DNA of 64,000 nucleotides from Pestalotiopsis fici W106-1. Its lineage: Eukaryota > Ascomycota > Sordariomycetes > Amphisphaeriales > Sporocadaceae. The DNA lies in contig NW_006917097.1 in assembly GCF_000516985.1 (NCBI RefSeq), forward strand, positions 3,386,593 to 3,450,592, in the 5' to 3' direction. The notes under the pieces are model-generated. The model saw only the letters and a list, made by a program, of their open reading frames with translations. It was not told the DNA's origin and did not search any database. Numbering within the stretch: the stretch's first letter is position 1; every line of letters starts with the position of its first letter. Positions 47,696-59,234 of this stretch are shown piece after piece. A program made the translations under genes and the position numbers.

Positions 47696-49075
47696 ATTGT
47701 CTGGAGTTATAGCGACTGGCGCAACGCATTTCGGGGAAGGAGCGGCAGTTCGGTCGTCAGGTTAAAGTGCAGGAGGAGCTGCATAGAACAGACTTGATTT
47801 TCCCGTTCGTGAATTGGGGGAGGTGTGCGCAGTGCTTGATAACTTGTGCTCCTGGGGAATCGGCGCCAATGATGACGAGGAAGGATCGGTGACTTGCGGG
47901 GGGAGGCAGGTATGGGATTCGATTCGGGGCTCGGTGGAATGGTGGTCGCGAACTACTCGAGGTGCTCTGATCTCTTGAGTATCACAGAGACATGAAGGGG
48001 GTGGACCAGTCGGACTGGAAGGGGTTCGCGATGTCAAGTAAGGCAAGAAGGCCGTGGTGTGGCTGCAGAACCACAGATGATAACCTCGACGGCGAAAAAG
48101 AGCCGATGTAGAAACATGGAACAATCTATGGATGCACGACAATGGAAAACACACGGCAAAGGGAAACAATCGGTCAGACGAGTGCCACGAGTGCTCTCAT
48201 GTTCTGATATTAGCCAATGCCTGGTGTTCTCGCTGTCCCTTGAAGCGGTGTTGGAGGAGAGCGAAAATGGAGGGCTGGATCAAGTGTTGATTGTTGGCGT
48301 CACTGCCGCAAATGTGATTTCGAGCGTAGCTAGTTTGGTTACCTTCCTCCTACAATTTAAGGTCAGGTCCCGTAGCGCCTAAAGTTCCTACCTTAATCAG
48401 TTTGACCGTGACCGTGTCACCGCTAGCGACTATCGATAAGCTCAACCAGCAGCCCAGCCCTGCCCCGCGTCGCCATGATTGCTCACCACAGCTTAAGCAC
48501 GGACGGAATACATAGTACGCCCCCAACGGTATCATATCCATTCATTTTCACATGCATCTTGATCCAATCTCCCAAACGTCTTGTCCATGTCCAGGTGGTA
48601 CATCTACACATTTCATCATACTGTATCCTCTAGGCACCTAGATGCGACACATGTATTCAACATGGAAATTAGATGGCAAATACAATACTGATTCGTTGCT
48701 ACTTCTGCACTGTTGAATACTTCCGAGCAACTGTTTGTGTTAAAACTCACCATCTGCATGTCCGTGCAGTCTCCATACTAAGGTCTACCATTATTTGTAT
48801 CACCGAGATCAGGCGCGACCGGGGAAGCTTGAAGTAGATCATATTTCCTGATATGAAATTCGGTATGGCCAAAAGAGAATATTTGAATTGGTACTGCCTT
48901 GAATGCTTCCTGGAAAGGGAGGGAAAAAAAAAAAAAAAAAGATTACCGCGTGCGGCATGATGTTCTCAATTCTGGGGTATTTGGAAATCTTGATAATACT
49001 CCCAGCTATATTGCTATATTGCGCTATCTCGAATTTTGAGCCCGAATTTTTCTCGTTTTCGAAGAAATGAGGAAA
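47696..49075. other. Sen1 promoter / glycosylase 3' region
   Basis: About 1.4 kb between the Sen1 start and the glycosylase stop, both on the minus strand. Open frames up to 135 codons on the minus strand look like chance. A run of 17 A lies at 48924-48940. No gene is seen. Confidence 0.65.
48924..48940. repeat. Poly-A homopolymer of 17 bases
   Basis: Uninterrupted A run about 135-150 bp beyond the glycosylase stop on its 3' side. It could be simple slippage; there is no sign of a retroposed copy beside it. Confidence 0.8.
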
Positions 49076-51055
49076 CTAATTCTTGGCATACATTTTTTCA
49101 AACATCTCCACGTCTATGTCTGCTTCATCAAGCTCGGACAGAATTGATGACTCATCGCTATCATAGTCGTCACTACCAGGGTCACCGTCGTCTTCTGCGG
49201 ACTGCGCATTGTTGTCAGATACGGAAGTACCTAGCCTCACATATGCCTGAGAATCGTCTTGTGCAGTGTCTTTCTTGACCAGGCTCTTCTCTTGTTTCGT
49301 GGCCTCTTTAGCTTTGGTGTTGCGTTTGGTGAACCGATTGAGCAAGTGCTCCAGCGGACACTCGGCCTTTTCCCAGGCCTCCGTACCCATGAAACTCTTG
49401 TCGTTGCATCGGTAGCAGTCTTTGCCATGTTGGATGAACAGTTGATGCAGGCCGTATTTGAGCTCATCAGGGCAGCGCACTTCTAAATGGCTAAAAGTGT
49501 CGTCCTCGTTCGTATTTTGAGGAACCCAGCCCAGCCATCTAGACATGCGGAACACATGTGTGTCGACGGCAAAGCATGGCCGTTGAAGACAGAATAGTGT
49601 GACACATGCCGCAGTCTTCACCCCAACTCCAGGGTATCGCACAAAGTGCTTCATCACTTCGTTAGTGTCCAAGTCATGCAAATGATCCAATGAGAGCATT
49701 TCCTGGTCAGCTTTCATTATCTCCAGTCTTTTCTGTCCATCCGTCTTGTCTGCTGCTCCTGCCACATCAGCCTTGATGCCAGTTTCTTTCTCCGTCAAGT
49801 AAGCTGCTCGACGTGCCATGTTCTCATCATGCACCATGGCCAAGATTCCTTGGATGTGCTTTGCTTTGATTTTGCCGAGCCCGCCGTTCTTGAGTTGCTG
49901 ATAGACATCGTCAAATTCAGCAAGTCTGACATTGTTCCAGTTGACGCTTCCTTTGCCAATACCGTCTTTGAGGACGCCGAACCTCTCAACAAGCTTTCGC
50001 AACATTCCATCAGCTGACTCAAATGTCGTCGAACCACTGAGAACGGTTCGTACAAGTCCGTCGAGGATGCACGGTACCTCACCACAGCCAGCGACCTCTA
50101 GGGACGGAGCAGGGATCTTTTTTGGCGGTAGAGTTGACACCTTGTCGTGTATGCTGGCAAGAATGTCATAGACTTGCTTGCATTGATCTGCTGAGGGAGA
50201 AGTCCATTCTGGATAAGGAGTTTCACCCGGTGTGAGACCATAGGGATTTTCTTTGGTCCTTCGAGCCTTTCTTCGCGGCTTTTTCTCATTCAAGCTTTTA
50301 TCATTATTGTCATCGTCCTCTGAATCGTCCTCAACTGATATGCGTCGCTTTTTCTTTGGAGCTTTTGCAACACCAGTCTCCTTCAAATCATTGTTTGCGT
50401 CTTCACACTGATTGTTCTCTTGCTGGGTAGTTGCATATGAGATAGGCCTTTTTGCTCTTAAGCCATATCTGTTCTGGGGCTGGGACTTCTGATACTGGTT
50501 CTCGCGTGCATGGCCATCAGATGCGCTGTTCTCATCAAGAGAGCCTGTGTCAATGATTGTTGTCACCGTGTCGGCTGTTATAGTTGGTCGCCAAACTCGA
50601 CCAAGATTGTGCGGCAGAATTTCCCAATTACCTTTGGTAGGATCATTTTGTGCTTCTTCCGTTGCTTCTCTGTCCGTGGTAGATAGCTCGAGGCCTGTGA
50701 GATCACTGGCGTCTTTCTGTTTAATTGGGTCATCTATGCCTTGAGGAACAGTCGCAGACTCCTGTGGCACTTTGTCCAGTTCTGTTGGAGGGGAGATTGG
50801 TAGTTGCTGAGAAGTTCTTGAGGTTCCCGAAATCAGTTTGATGCGCACGATCCGGTGTGGACTGTTATGTTGACTTCTTCCTTCATCATTCGACTTGGTA
50901 GTGTCTGGTGTAGCCTGTCGAGGGGGGCGTTGATCGGTGACGTCAGCGCCATGAGGAACACTGGAAGTCGCATTCTGTAGCAAGTCTGTCTTGACATGTT
51001 CACCATCAAAGGAGGCTAAAGCAATAGCCTGGCGCGTAGCAGATCGAGTCTGCAT
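49076..51055 (-). CDS. HhH-GPD DNA glycosylase (endonuclease III-like)
   Basis: Base-excision repair enzyme; intronless, 659 residues. The N-terminal 280 residues are charged and low in hydrophobic residues, with nuclear-signal-like clusters (APKKKRR, KKPRRKARR). The catalytic domain spans about 285-610. The helix-hairpin-helix is PGVGVKTA with the lyase Lys480, and the catalytic Asp498 is in AVDTHVFR, so it should be a bifunctional glycosylase/AP lyase. After it comes DCYRC and a later Cys, but the first Cys of the usual C-x6-C-x2-C-x5-C iron-sulfur loop is missing and the last is displaced. The tail is acidic (SDDYDSDESS). It is longer than the Ntg/Nth type and is best called a fungal HhH-GPD glycosylase of unknown base preference. 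The start is the first ATG; upstream lies the repeat array. Confidence 0.88.
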   Translation of the reverse strand: MQTRSATRQAIALASFDGEHVKTDLLQNATSSVPHGADVTDQRPPRQATPDTTKSNDEGRSQHNSPHRIVRIKLISGTSRTSQQLPISPPTELDKVPQESATVPQGIDDPIKQKDASDLTGLELSTTDREATEEAQNDPTKGNWEILPHNLGRVWRPTITADTVTTIIDTGSLDENSASDGHARENQYQKSQPQNRYGLRAKRPISYATTQQENNQCEDANNDLKETGVAKAPKKKRRISVEDDSEDDDNNDKSLNEKKPRRKARRTKENPYGLTPGETPYPEWTSPSADQCKQVYDILASIHDKVSTLPPKKIPAPSLEVAGCGEVPCILDGLVRTVLSGSTTFESADGMLRKLVERFGVLKDGIGKGSVNWNNVRLAEFDDVYQQLKNGGLGKIKAKHIQGILAMVHDENMARRAAYLTEKETGIKADVAGAADKTDGQKRLEIMKADQEMLSLDHLHDLDTNEVMKHFVRYPGVGVKTAACVTLFCLQRPCFAVDTHVFRMSRWLGWVPQNTNEDDTFSHLEVRCPDELKYGLHQLFIQHGKDCYRCNDKSFMGTEAWEKAECPLEHLLNRFTKRNTKAKEATKQEKSLVKKDTAQDDSQAYVRLGTSVSDNNAQSAEDDGDPGSDDYDSDESSILSELDEADIDVEMFEKMYAKN

Positions 51056-51130
51056 GGTATCAATCGGATCGGCGACGATGCTGGGTGGTTGTGTAGATGT
51101 ATATATCGGCGTCGCAGAGAAGACATACCA

Positions 51131-51746
51131 GGTTCAGGTACGCTGGCAGATATACGATATGGGGAATAGGAAAGAGCGTCGCCGTCAGGGGTCAGGGAAA
51201 AGAGCGTCGTTCCAGAGTGAATATGGTGAGAGCAGGTTCAGGTACGCTGTGTGAGATACGACCATAAGACTTGCAACTGGAAGTTGCATGAAAAGGAGAG
51301 CTTGAGGTACGCTGACAGATGTACGATGTTGAGAATGATCAGTGGATTCGTCGTCGATTATCATGAAGTTGTGCGAAAGATTGAGCTTTGAGGTGCAGGC
51401 ACGACGATAAAGATAGGATATCAGGACTAGAATGGCAGTCGCATGAAAGGAGGGCACGGTCCAGGTACGCTGCCAAAGATACGAAAGACAAGATTGACAT
51501 CAAATGTCAAGTACAAGGAAGGTTCAGGTACGCTGTCACAGTGGCAATCACGAAAAAGATTGGACGAGGCAGTCACTAAAGGGAGAGGTTGAGGTACGCT
51601 GCTGTGAAGACGATACCAGAGCTCAAATAAGTAAATGGCAACAGGAAAGGGGAGGTTCCGGTACGCTACGCAAGGCACGGTTACGAGAAAGATTGACCAG
51701 AATAATGCATGCAGTTCACGCTGCAAAAGGAGATTCTGGTGTGCTG
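51131..51746. repeat. Eight diverged copies of a ~65-bp repeat in the glycosylase promoter
   Basis: The core GGTTCAGGTACGCTG or a close variant starts at 51131, 51235, 51300, 51458, 51521, 51587, 51654 and 51732. Steps are 104, 65, 158, 63, 66, 67 and 78 bp, so the unit is about 65 bp with some insertions. The copies also share flanks: a GGCAGT...CATGAAAGGAG-like stretch before the core and an AGATACGA-like stretch after it. It begins 76 bp upstream of the glycosylase ATG. Steps are not multiples of three, so it is not a coding repeat. I do not recognise it as a known element. Confidence 0.8.
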
Positions 51747-54700
51747 CGAGAAACACGAATATGAATAATGAATGGGACAGCACACAAACATGCTGACGAT
51801 GTCGCTGACCAGCTGACAATTCAAAGGGTCGGAGCATACTAATTATGCAAGATTTACATATGCAGAAATATCTAGTGATGGGTATTGAATTAGTACTAAG
51901 AGGGAGTCCACCAGAAAAGTGAGATGTTGAATGTTAATTTAGGGAGGTGGCAACTATAGGGAAGGAACGTGAACTGAAAAGACGGCAAGAGCGACGATGA
52001 GAAAAGAACGCATATCCACATCAATAAAGAAGTGAATCACAAGAGAACACATTGATGCGCCAGTGAGAATTCCGCTGCGACCAAATATTAGCGTATGATT
52101 GATGAAAATAATAAGCGAGAGAAATTTCATCGGCTTCAATATTTTGTACATCGATCTCAAAAAATTCTTTCGACTTCTCATAGGAAATAGAAAGAATAGT
52201 GATCACGTCTTCTTTTACAGCGGAACAGTTCTCACAAGATGAATGTGATCGATGATTGAGTGAACGTGCTCATTCCCCGTGATCTGAGAGTTCATCTTAA
52301 AGGGAAATACCACATAATGATTGTTCATACGAGCAAGAAGATTTGTGAATCTTGGTTCATGTGCAAGAATCATCTTCACAACAGTACTAGGCTGACGTAC
52401 CACATGCTTGCTGTTCAATGCTTGCTGTTCAATGATTGAGAACATGATGTGATGCAAGTGATGAAACGAGTGAGCTCATAGCAAATGTTGACATGACTGG
52501 CTCAGTTCCAAAATCATTGATTCTTATACATGGAAAGAGTACAAAGTAGAAGTTCTGGTCTGACACCAAGCAGAAGCCCTTTATGCTGTGTACCTGTGTC
52601 TCATGGCCACAGACTGTATAAGCTTCTAAGTCTCACTTGAGATTATTCCAGATACACCGTACAAATGGTGTTCATCCCAGACCAGAATATCGTCCACGAT
52701 CCTGCTTCCTCTCAAAGATAGATGCCATCCAAGTTTTTAAATCCCTTTGCTCCAATATAAAGTCCTTTGTTCCATTTCCATGAAAAGGCAAGGTTCCTTG
52801 TTATAGATAAGGCAGAGGAAACTCGATGTAGTCTAAACTTGGTGGTCAAGTAGTGTGGTGATGAAAACCCAAACCACAAAACTATAAATTCAAAGTGTCC
52901 AGAGCTTGATACTGCGTTTGTTTGACACTGAAAAATCAAAGTCCATAGGTTTTGTGACATTGATTAATACACAGATAAGACTGAAATCGGTTGGAGAAAT
53001 CGATCCTTATATGTAATGGCTAGCTCGCTACTTTCTTCTATCAACCAACAGTAAACAGTCACAATTCATGGTGTTGACTCATAATTTATTTGGAAGTCTC
53101 ATATTTCATTTCCTATTGAGAAAGAAACATGTCTGTTCGCTCTTCAATGTCAGATCTAGTTGAGCAAACAGACACAAACCAATGATAGCTGCACACCGCC
53201 ATGGTTGTTTGTAAGTCATCTGGCGATACAAAAGTCCCAAACTGCAACCCCCCTTCCAACCTTTGCATAACTCAAATTAGAAAACATGGACACAAATTTG
53301 ATCGGCGAAGAAAAGGTCTGGGACTCATCCGAGAGCACCCCCTGACTACCTGCATATTATCATATACTTCTATACAACATACTTTCGCCGGCAATCATAT
53401 AAACGGCGACTATATTATCCTGGTTTAAGGTTAGGCCAAGCTCTCTCGCCATTTGCAATCATGGGGTCGCAATCACAACCAGAAAGGGCGCGTGCGCACT
53501 TCCCAAAGCATCACCGACCCCCCTTCCTTTGCCCAGCCTTACGGAGCTAGAACGGCTATCGCTTTTGCTTGAACGGACGACGGCGTCGCGGAGGAAAGAA
53601 TGAAGCCGTTTTCCGCCCCCACGATGTATTCCAAACCTTCTCGATGCAGGGCTCCAATGGCTTGTGCCCTTGATCTCTTCAAATGCCGCGAAGTCATATA
53701 GAGTTTGGGGGGGATGAAGATGAGCAAGTTTGGACCCTACCTAAGCAAATACCGTTGATCGACAGGGTGCGCGGACCCTTTCCCCTGGAGCTCTCGCCTT
53801 TGTATACACAGTAAAGTTCAATAAAGAATCAGAAGAGCCCAAGGAGCCTTGTACCACCTGCTTTTCTTCATCCGTCCCTCCCACCCCCCCTTGGCGGAGC
53901 GGTTTTCCGCCGGGGGTATGTGCCGGGACGTTTGACATGGCGACAGCCGGCCGCGCGGGTCACGGGGGATCTGCAACTGGTCTGAGGAAATACTGCCAAG
54001 CCTGCCATGTGTTTTTTTTTTCTTGGACTTCTTGACTCGGACTTTGGCTATTTCCAGGCGGTTTTTTTTTTCTCTGGAGAGAAGATGATCTCACAGGCAG
54101 ATTTCGAAACTCTATTCTCTGTGGCTTGGATGTCCAAGGGTCGAGATTAGGCCCATCGCTTTCGCTTGTCGGCCAAAAATACGACTAACCTAGTAGTACT
54201 ATGTAGCATGTCGTAAAATAATAATACTTTGGTGGTTAATTAGTTGTGAAATAACAGAATTCTAGACCCCAATGACTAAGCGGTCATGTACGCGTATCTA
54301 GCAGGCAGCAGAATAAAACCGACCCTGGCTGGCTTGAAGGGTTCTAAATGTACCGTACCCTCGCTAATGAGATCCGAGAAAAGTTCGGATTCTTTGGAGT
54401 TGGTTTTCTCGGGTTCGGCCTTCGCACATTTTCGCGTCCGCTCCACTCCCCAAAAAAAGCGACAGCTAATAGTTGCGCGCATCTCCTTAGTAGTAGGGTA
54501 GATCATGAAAATTCATATTTCATGTCTCCGCAAGGAGGGGGGTGAAAATTGTAGCGGTCTGCCTGCCCAGTGGGATCGAGGAAACAGATCCCTTCGCGAT
54601 CTACTATAGGAGGGATAGTAAAGATAACAATGAAGAAGAAGACATCTTTGACCTTCTCATGTCATCGATCTTGATCGATCGCATGATTTCAAATTGAAAT

Positions 54701-55430
54701 CGCATGTGACATGGAGCATCTACTCCAGGGGGGCGGAAGCAATGCTCCCCTCTAGAACGTACGAGGTACTAACGGTGTCCTCTCCATTCTCTCCTCCATG
54801 AGAGATCGAGAGATTGAGAGAGACAGACGATGCGCTGTGCTCCCCTAACCCATGTAACCTTGGCGACCTAAAAGCAACGGCCCACAGCGCCTGAGGCCCT
54901 TGCAGGCCAGGGCGGTGGGGCTGACGGTGTGTTTTAAACACAGGGGATGCTGAAGGCTGGGGAGCTCCCTACTCATGTACATACAAGCATTGATGATCAT
55001 ATACCTATGGAAGATTGAGCGATGCCTAACATAACGAGCAAGTCAGTGCTTTTTTAAGTTGTGGGCTGTGCCAACAACACGTAGATATGCATGGTTGTTC
55101 TTACTCAGCGCACTGGCGATGATCCATGCCTCCTGTGAAGCTCGACGTGGAAGAGCCATGGGCAGCATTTGAGATTACTTTCACCTACTCTACTGTGTAG
55201 GTAAGGATCGTATCTTGTATTGGACTACTGCGAATTTCTAGCGGGTTACTTTGTCGTTGCCGGGACCCGGGACAGGCCGCACGTGGGTGTGGCAAAGGTG
55301 GTGCCTTAACTAAGCTGTGCCTCAATGATGCATTTGATATCTTGCCAACTCCACAATCGTCAGATCCCAAAAGAGTGAGAGAGACAGCCCAAAACGTACT
55401 GGACCAGCTGGGGCTGCGCTGGTGGCATAC

Positions 55431-55458
55431 CACACAAACACACACACACACACACACC
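55431..55458. repeat. CA dinucleotide microsatellite
   Basis: About ten CA units, with one A interruption near the left end. Confidence 0.85.
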
Positions 55459-58277
55459 GCGGTCAGAGCCAATAGACGTTTCATCCGAATCTGCCAACAA
55501 GTTGGCGGATACGATACCCGGTCGCGCGCAATGAATCATTATCTAGTAAGAAAAAGCGAGAACGAGTTTCACCATACACGCCATGGATGGATGGCTGATA
55601 TCGCAAATAATCGTAACAAGTCCTTCTCTCGCATTCGCTTTATTCGGTCCGCCGCATAGGTCGAGCCGCGGAGCGAAGATGGAGGCTCAGATGAGGAAAA
55701 GACGTGCGCGCCGCGCGAAGTCCATTTTTTTGCGATGTCGAGTCTCGTCTTGTCGCTATGGCCGAGCGTAGATGTTATGGGGCTGAGGCCCGTATCTCAA
55801 CACTTGTCATGGCCTCGAATTGACGTGTGAATAGCCTACTGAAAGAGCGACTGCCCGAGGCCTTGTCCGTGGAAAAGATTTGCGCTAACAAGTAGAGAAA
55901 TTTTTATAATCCTGGCAGACTATACACACAAGCTGCCTTGCTCCAGCATTGTACTATGTATGGATAGCATTCTTCAACCGGGATCCCATCACATAATGAT
56001 CAAACAAACTTCAATTTACTTGAGTGACTTTGGAGATACAAAATCGCTACCTACATGGTATGACTTGTGCATCGTGGGTCGAAGAATGCAAGATAATTGG
56101 GCTGGTCGGGGCTTTTGCGACATATGATGGTATTACAATCTGGGACGGGTACGATAGTAAGATCCTGGTGGATGGGAAAAGTCTTATTTCAACGACGGAA
56201 AACTGAGTGGAGCATGGCAATCGGAGATCATTCTTCTTCTTCTTTTCAACGTTTCCCAAGGCTCTTCGCCGAATTTTCACCCTCTTTGGATGCTATCGTG
56301 ATGGATAATCGTGGCTTTGAAAAGGCATATTACTGGCCCGAGGTCTGGAGAGGTTGGCTATGACGTCTGGTATTGCTTCTCCTTACTCGCGGGTATCCGC
56401 CCGTGTACGGGGGTGTGCTATAGCTGGAATAGGACCGAGTGGACAGTTTATATTGACATCGTTGATCATTTGCTTACTCACGCTGGCCCGACAAGAAAAA
56501 AAACAGAGCACTGGATCCGGGGTAGAGCTGGATCTTGGTCATTTTTGGGTGGATATATATGGTCGGCCATGACTCGCTGCGTCTCCGCGCATCCTTATCT
56601 GTCAAATAATCTGCGAGCGACTGGCTGAAGAGAATTTCGTCACAACCAATCTGTCCTGGCAATTTCTTGCTCAAAGCCGAGTCATGATACGCCGAGGAAG
56701 CAAATAAAAAAGAAAGATGTTCAGTTACTTGTCGTCAGTGTGGATTGTATGTTATCAGATCGCCAGCAAGCAACGATTGACCTACCTCACCTAGCGATAG
56801 CTCCCCCCCGGCCAACCCCCGACAAAGGGTAGCTGTTTTTATGCAAGACAGAAATCTTGGCAACAGAGCCCTGAAAATTGGCGTCGCGATTGGGGGACCG
56901 AGTACATCTTGTGTCGCTAAAGTAACAGCGAGTACTCCAAGCCGACGATGGCATTGACAGCCCAGCTTGCCAAGGCATGGCAAGACTGACTAGTGGAGGG
57001 GAATTACTAACACACAGGTCATTTCTTTCATTTTTTTCTCTTGTCAGTCTCTATTCTCTTTCTGTCGGGTCGGTGTCAAGACCCAAAGATCATACCAAAT
57101 CCGCTCCGCTGTCCTTTCTCGGTGAGCGGACTCTCAAAGTGCCCGAGGTACTGCTCCTGTTGGCAACGAGAAAGTCCCCGACGGAGATTGCTAAGGCCGG
57201 TTCGGGAGGAAGCGAGTACTTTTGCAACCCGAATAAGGAAGTAAGCAAAGATTATGAATCCCATTCAGTGCCCTTGTAACAGACACGGTGTTTTTTTTTT
57301 TTTTCTGTTGGGATTACCAAAGCCTGAGATTACTGAGCTACAGTCTCGATATTGTTACTTGCCGAAAAGTTCACCCTCCCTTCTCCATCAGGCTATGCTT
57401 GTCCAACATGCATGTAAGGTTCGTGTGATGGAACGAAGAAGAACACGAAAAAGCCAAATCAATACCCCAAACTTGCATATGCCCTCGACTTCAAAAGGAA
57501 CAAATGTCAACCCAGCAGGGGTCCCAATCAAATTGATTCCATAGAGATCGACGCAAGGGTGGTTAGAAAGCTCAGGTGTAGGTAAGGTAGGCAGGGCACT
57601 TTCTTGGCCTTTTGGGGGTCACGGTAGCAATAGGAGCCGTTGGCGAGAGGGGTGACACGATCGTTGGTTGGTCATGTTGCCAAGGGGGGCTGCACAAGAT
57701 TTTTTTAAGGCCCCCCCTTTCAGTGACCACAAACGAAAGAGATCGAAAGGTTAATTGATGTTGGGATAGGTAGTCATTTCTGTTGCCCACCTTGTTCTTT
57801 TGCTGCCAACTTTGGAAGACATATCTGCACCGGAAGCATGTATTGCGTCGTGCTTTGGGGCTGAGCGAGACTTAATTCGTAAGCTTTTTCTTGACCATTG
57901 TGCCGTTGCCGAGCCAAGCTATCATGGCCTACGTAAGGAGAGCCTTCTGGGCATTAGCAGGCAGGGCTGTTAACCCATGTATGTATCCCTCACTAAAGAT
58001 GCATAGGTGCCGTGTATGAATAGAAAACTTGCTCACTTTCTCCAAGAACCCCAAGATCGCCGTTAGTATTGGCCCTGCTCAGGTGCAGGTGAAACGAATC
58101 AAATGTGACAATACGCAACGCGCGGGGCAGCTTTTGTGCAAGAAAGTTTGGGGCAGTAGTAGGAGGAGGGGAAATCATATTGCTTGGTTGGCTTACACGC
58201 CAGTCGCCTTTGTCTGGTCGTCTGGCGCCACCCCTCCATTACCTTGGGAATGATCGTGTTTAGCTGATCGACTTTTC

Positions 58278-58292
58278 CTCTCTCTCTCTCTC
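58278..58292. repeat. CT dinucleotide microsatellite
   Basis: Short uninterrupted TC/CT run in the gene-poor interval. Confidence 0.8.
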
Positions 58293-58478
58293 GCCTTTCT
58301 CTTGTTCAGAGACAGAAAAAAAGAGGTTCAAAGGCTCCTGTGTGACAATTTCTTCCTTGCGGATGCATGTCAGCAATGTCAGCGCGGGCGGGCGCCACCC
58401 TCCGCGGCTTGTCGCTGTAGGTGTAGATAGGGCCACGGGGATAAGCCCTTAAGCCTTTTAGCTCCGGTGAGTCAGTCA

Positions 58479-58494
58479 GCGCGCGCGCGCGCGC
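58479..58494. repeat. GC dinucleotide repeat followed by CA
   Basis: Eight GC units run into ACACA. Alternating purine-pyrimidine of this kind favours left-handed Z-DNA; no function is implied. Confidence 0.85.
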
Positions 58495-59234
58495 ACACAA
58501 TAGTGTAGGGCAGGCAATATGATGGACTATTCCCCGACCCCAGTGTCTAGAGGCAAAAAAGCTTGAGTTGTTAATACGAATGGCAAAGCTACAAAATCCC
58601 CCAAAATCCTCGAGTGTCGATCACCTCGAAAATGAGATCTGAGTCATATGGACTTTTTGAGCCTCGTACAATGCTACATGTAGTCAATATATGTGTGTTG
58701 GTGACACTGCTGGCAATGGGTTGCCCCACGCGTTGGCTTTGTGGACTAGGATTGGTAAGTGTAAGGTTTGAACCAACATGTAGGTCAGCTTAGATGAGTG
58801 GGAACATTCACAATGAAACACAAGACACAATTCGACTCGAGTTTGGTTGATAGCAAAAAAATTGTTGAAAAATTTCAAGATTGAATTTTCAAAGTGGTTC
58901 CGAGTGCTAGAATGCTCTCTAGATGAAATAACACCGTGCCAGTGAGGGGGATGAAGTAGTTCCCAAGACCACATTCCCGGATCATATAGTAGATAATACA
59001 CGGGATCGGGTGGTTGGTTCGATCGAAATTGTACACGGGATCCCTGAAAGCCCAAACCCGTATGCGCCATCCTCCATTTGTGTAAAAATCCCCTTGAATC
59101 GAATGTACCTAGAGCGGCCAGCCCACTGCTCGAAAAACAAATGCCATGAACGCCTCTCCCAAATGGGAAACGGGGATGACCCAATCGCTTCTATAGTTGT
59201 CGTCATACTTCGTCATGAGTGCCCATATCTTCTC

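Larger units (their letters stand above)
51747..59234. other. Gene-poor interval of about 7.5 kb
   Basis: No open frame here shows a domain or a convincing splice partner. The largest, 166 codons on the minus strand at 58684-59184, lies directly downstream of the Zn2Cys6 gene and looks like its 3' region. Contents I can name: a 14-bp tandem duplication TGCTTGCTGTTCAA at 52405-52432, poly-T runs near 54009, 54061 and 57291, a CA repeat at 55439-55457, a CT repeat at 58278-58292 and a GC repeat at 58479-58494. The first part is AT-rich, but CpG is not depleted, so I see no clear repeat-induced-mutation signature. Confidence 0.6.

Noticed and set aside
51427..51837. 136-codon minus-strand frame with repeated SVPxP
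   Set aside because: It arises from the non-coding repeat array; repeat steps are not multiples of three.
51840..53450. AT-rich stretch as a RIP-mutated transposon relic
   Set aside because: CpG is still frequent, TpA is not strikingly high by eye, and no reverse transcriptase or transposase frame or terminal repeat is seen.
56752..56760. TTATCAGAT in the gene-poor interval
   Set aside because: No iron-related gene nearby; consistent with chance.
53400..58700. tRNA genes in the gene-poor interval
   Set aside because: I looked for A-box and GGTTCGAATCC-like B-box pairs with foldable arms and found none; a tRNAscan run would settle it.
58684..59184. 166-codon minus-strand frame after the small Zn2Cys6 gene
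   Set aside because: No domain; starts 50 bp after that gene's stop on the same strand and fits a 3' untranslated region.
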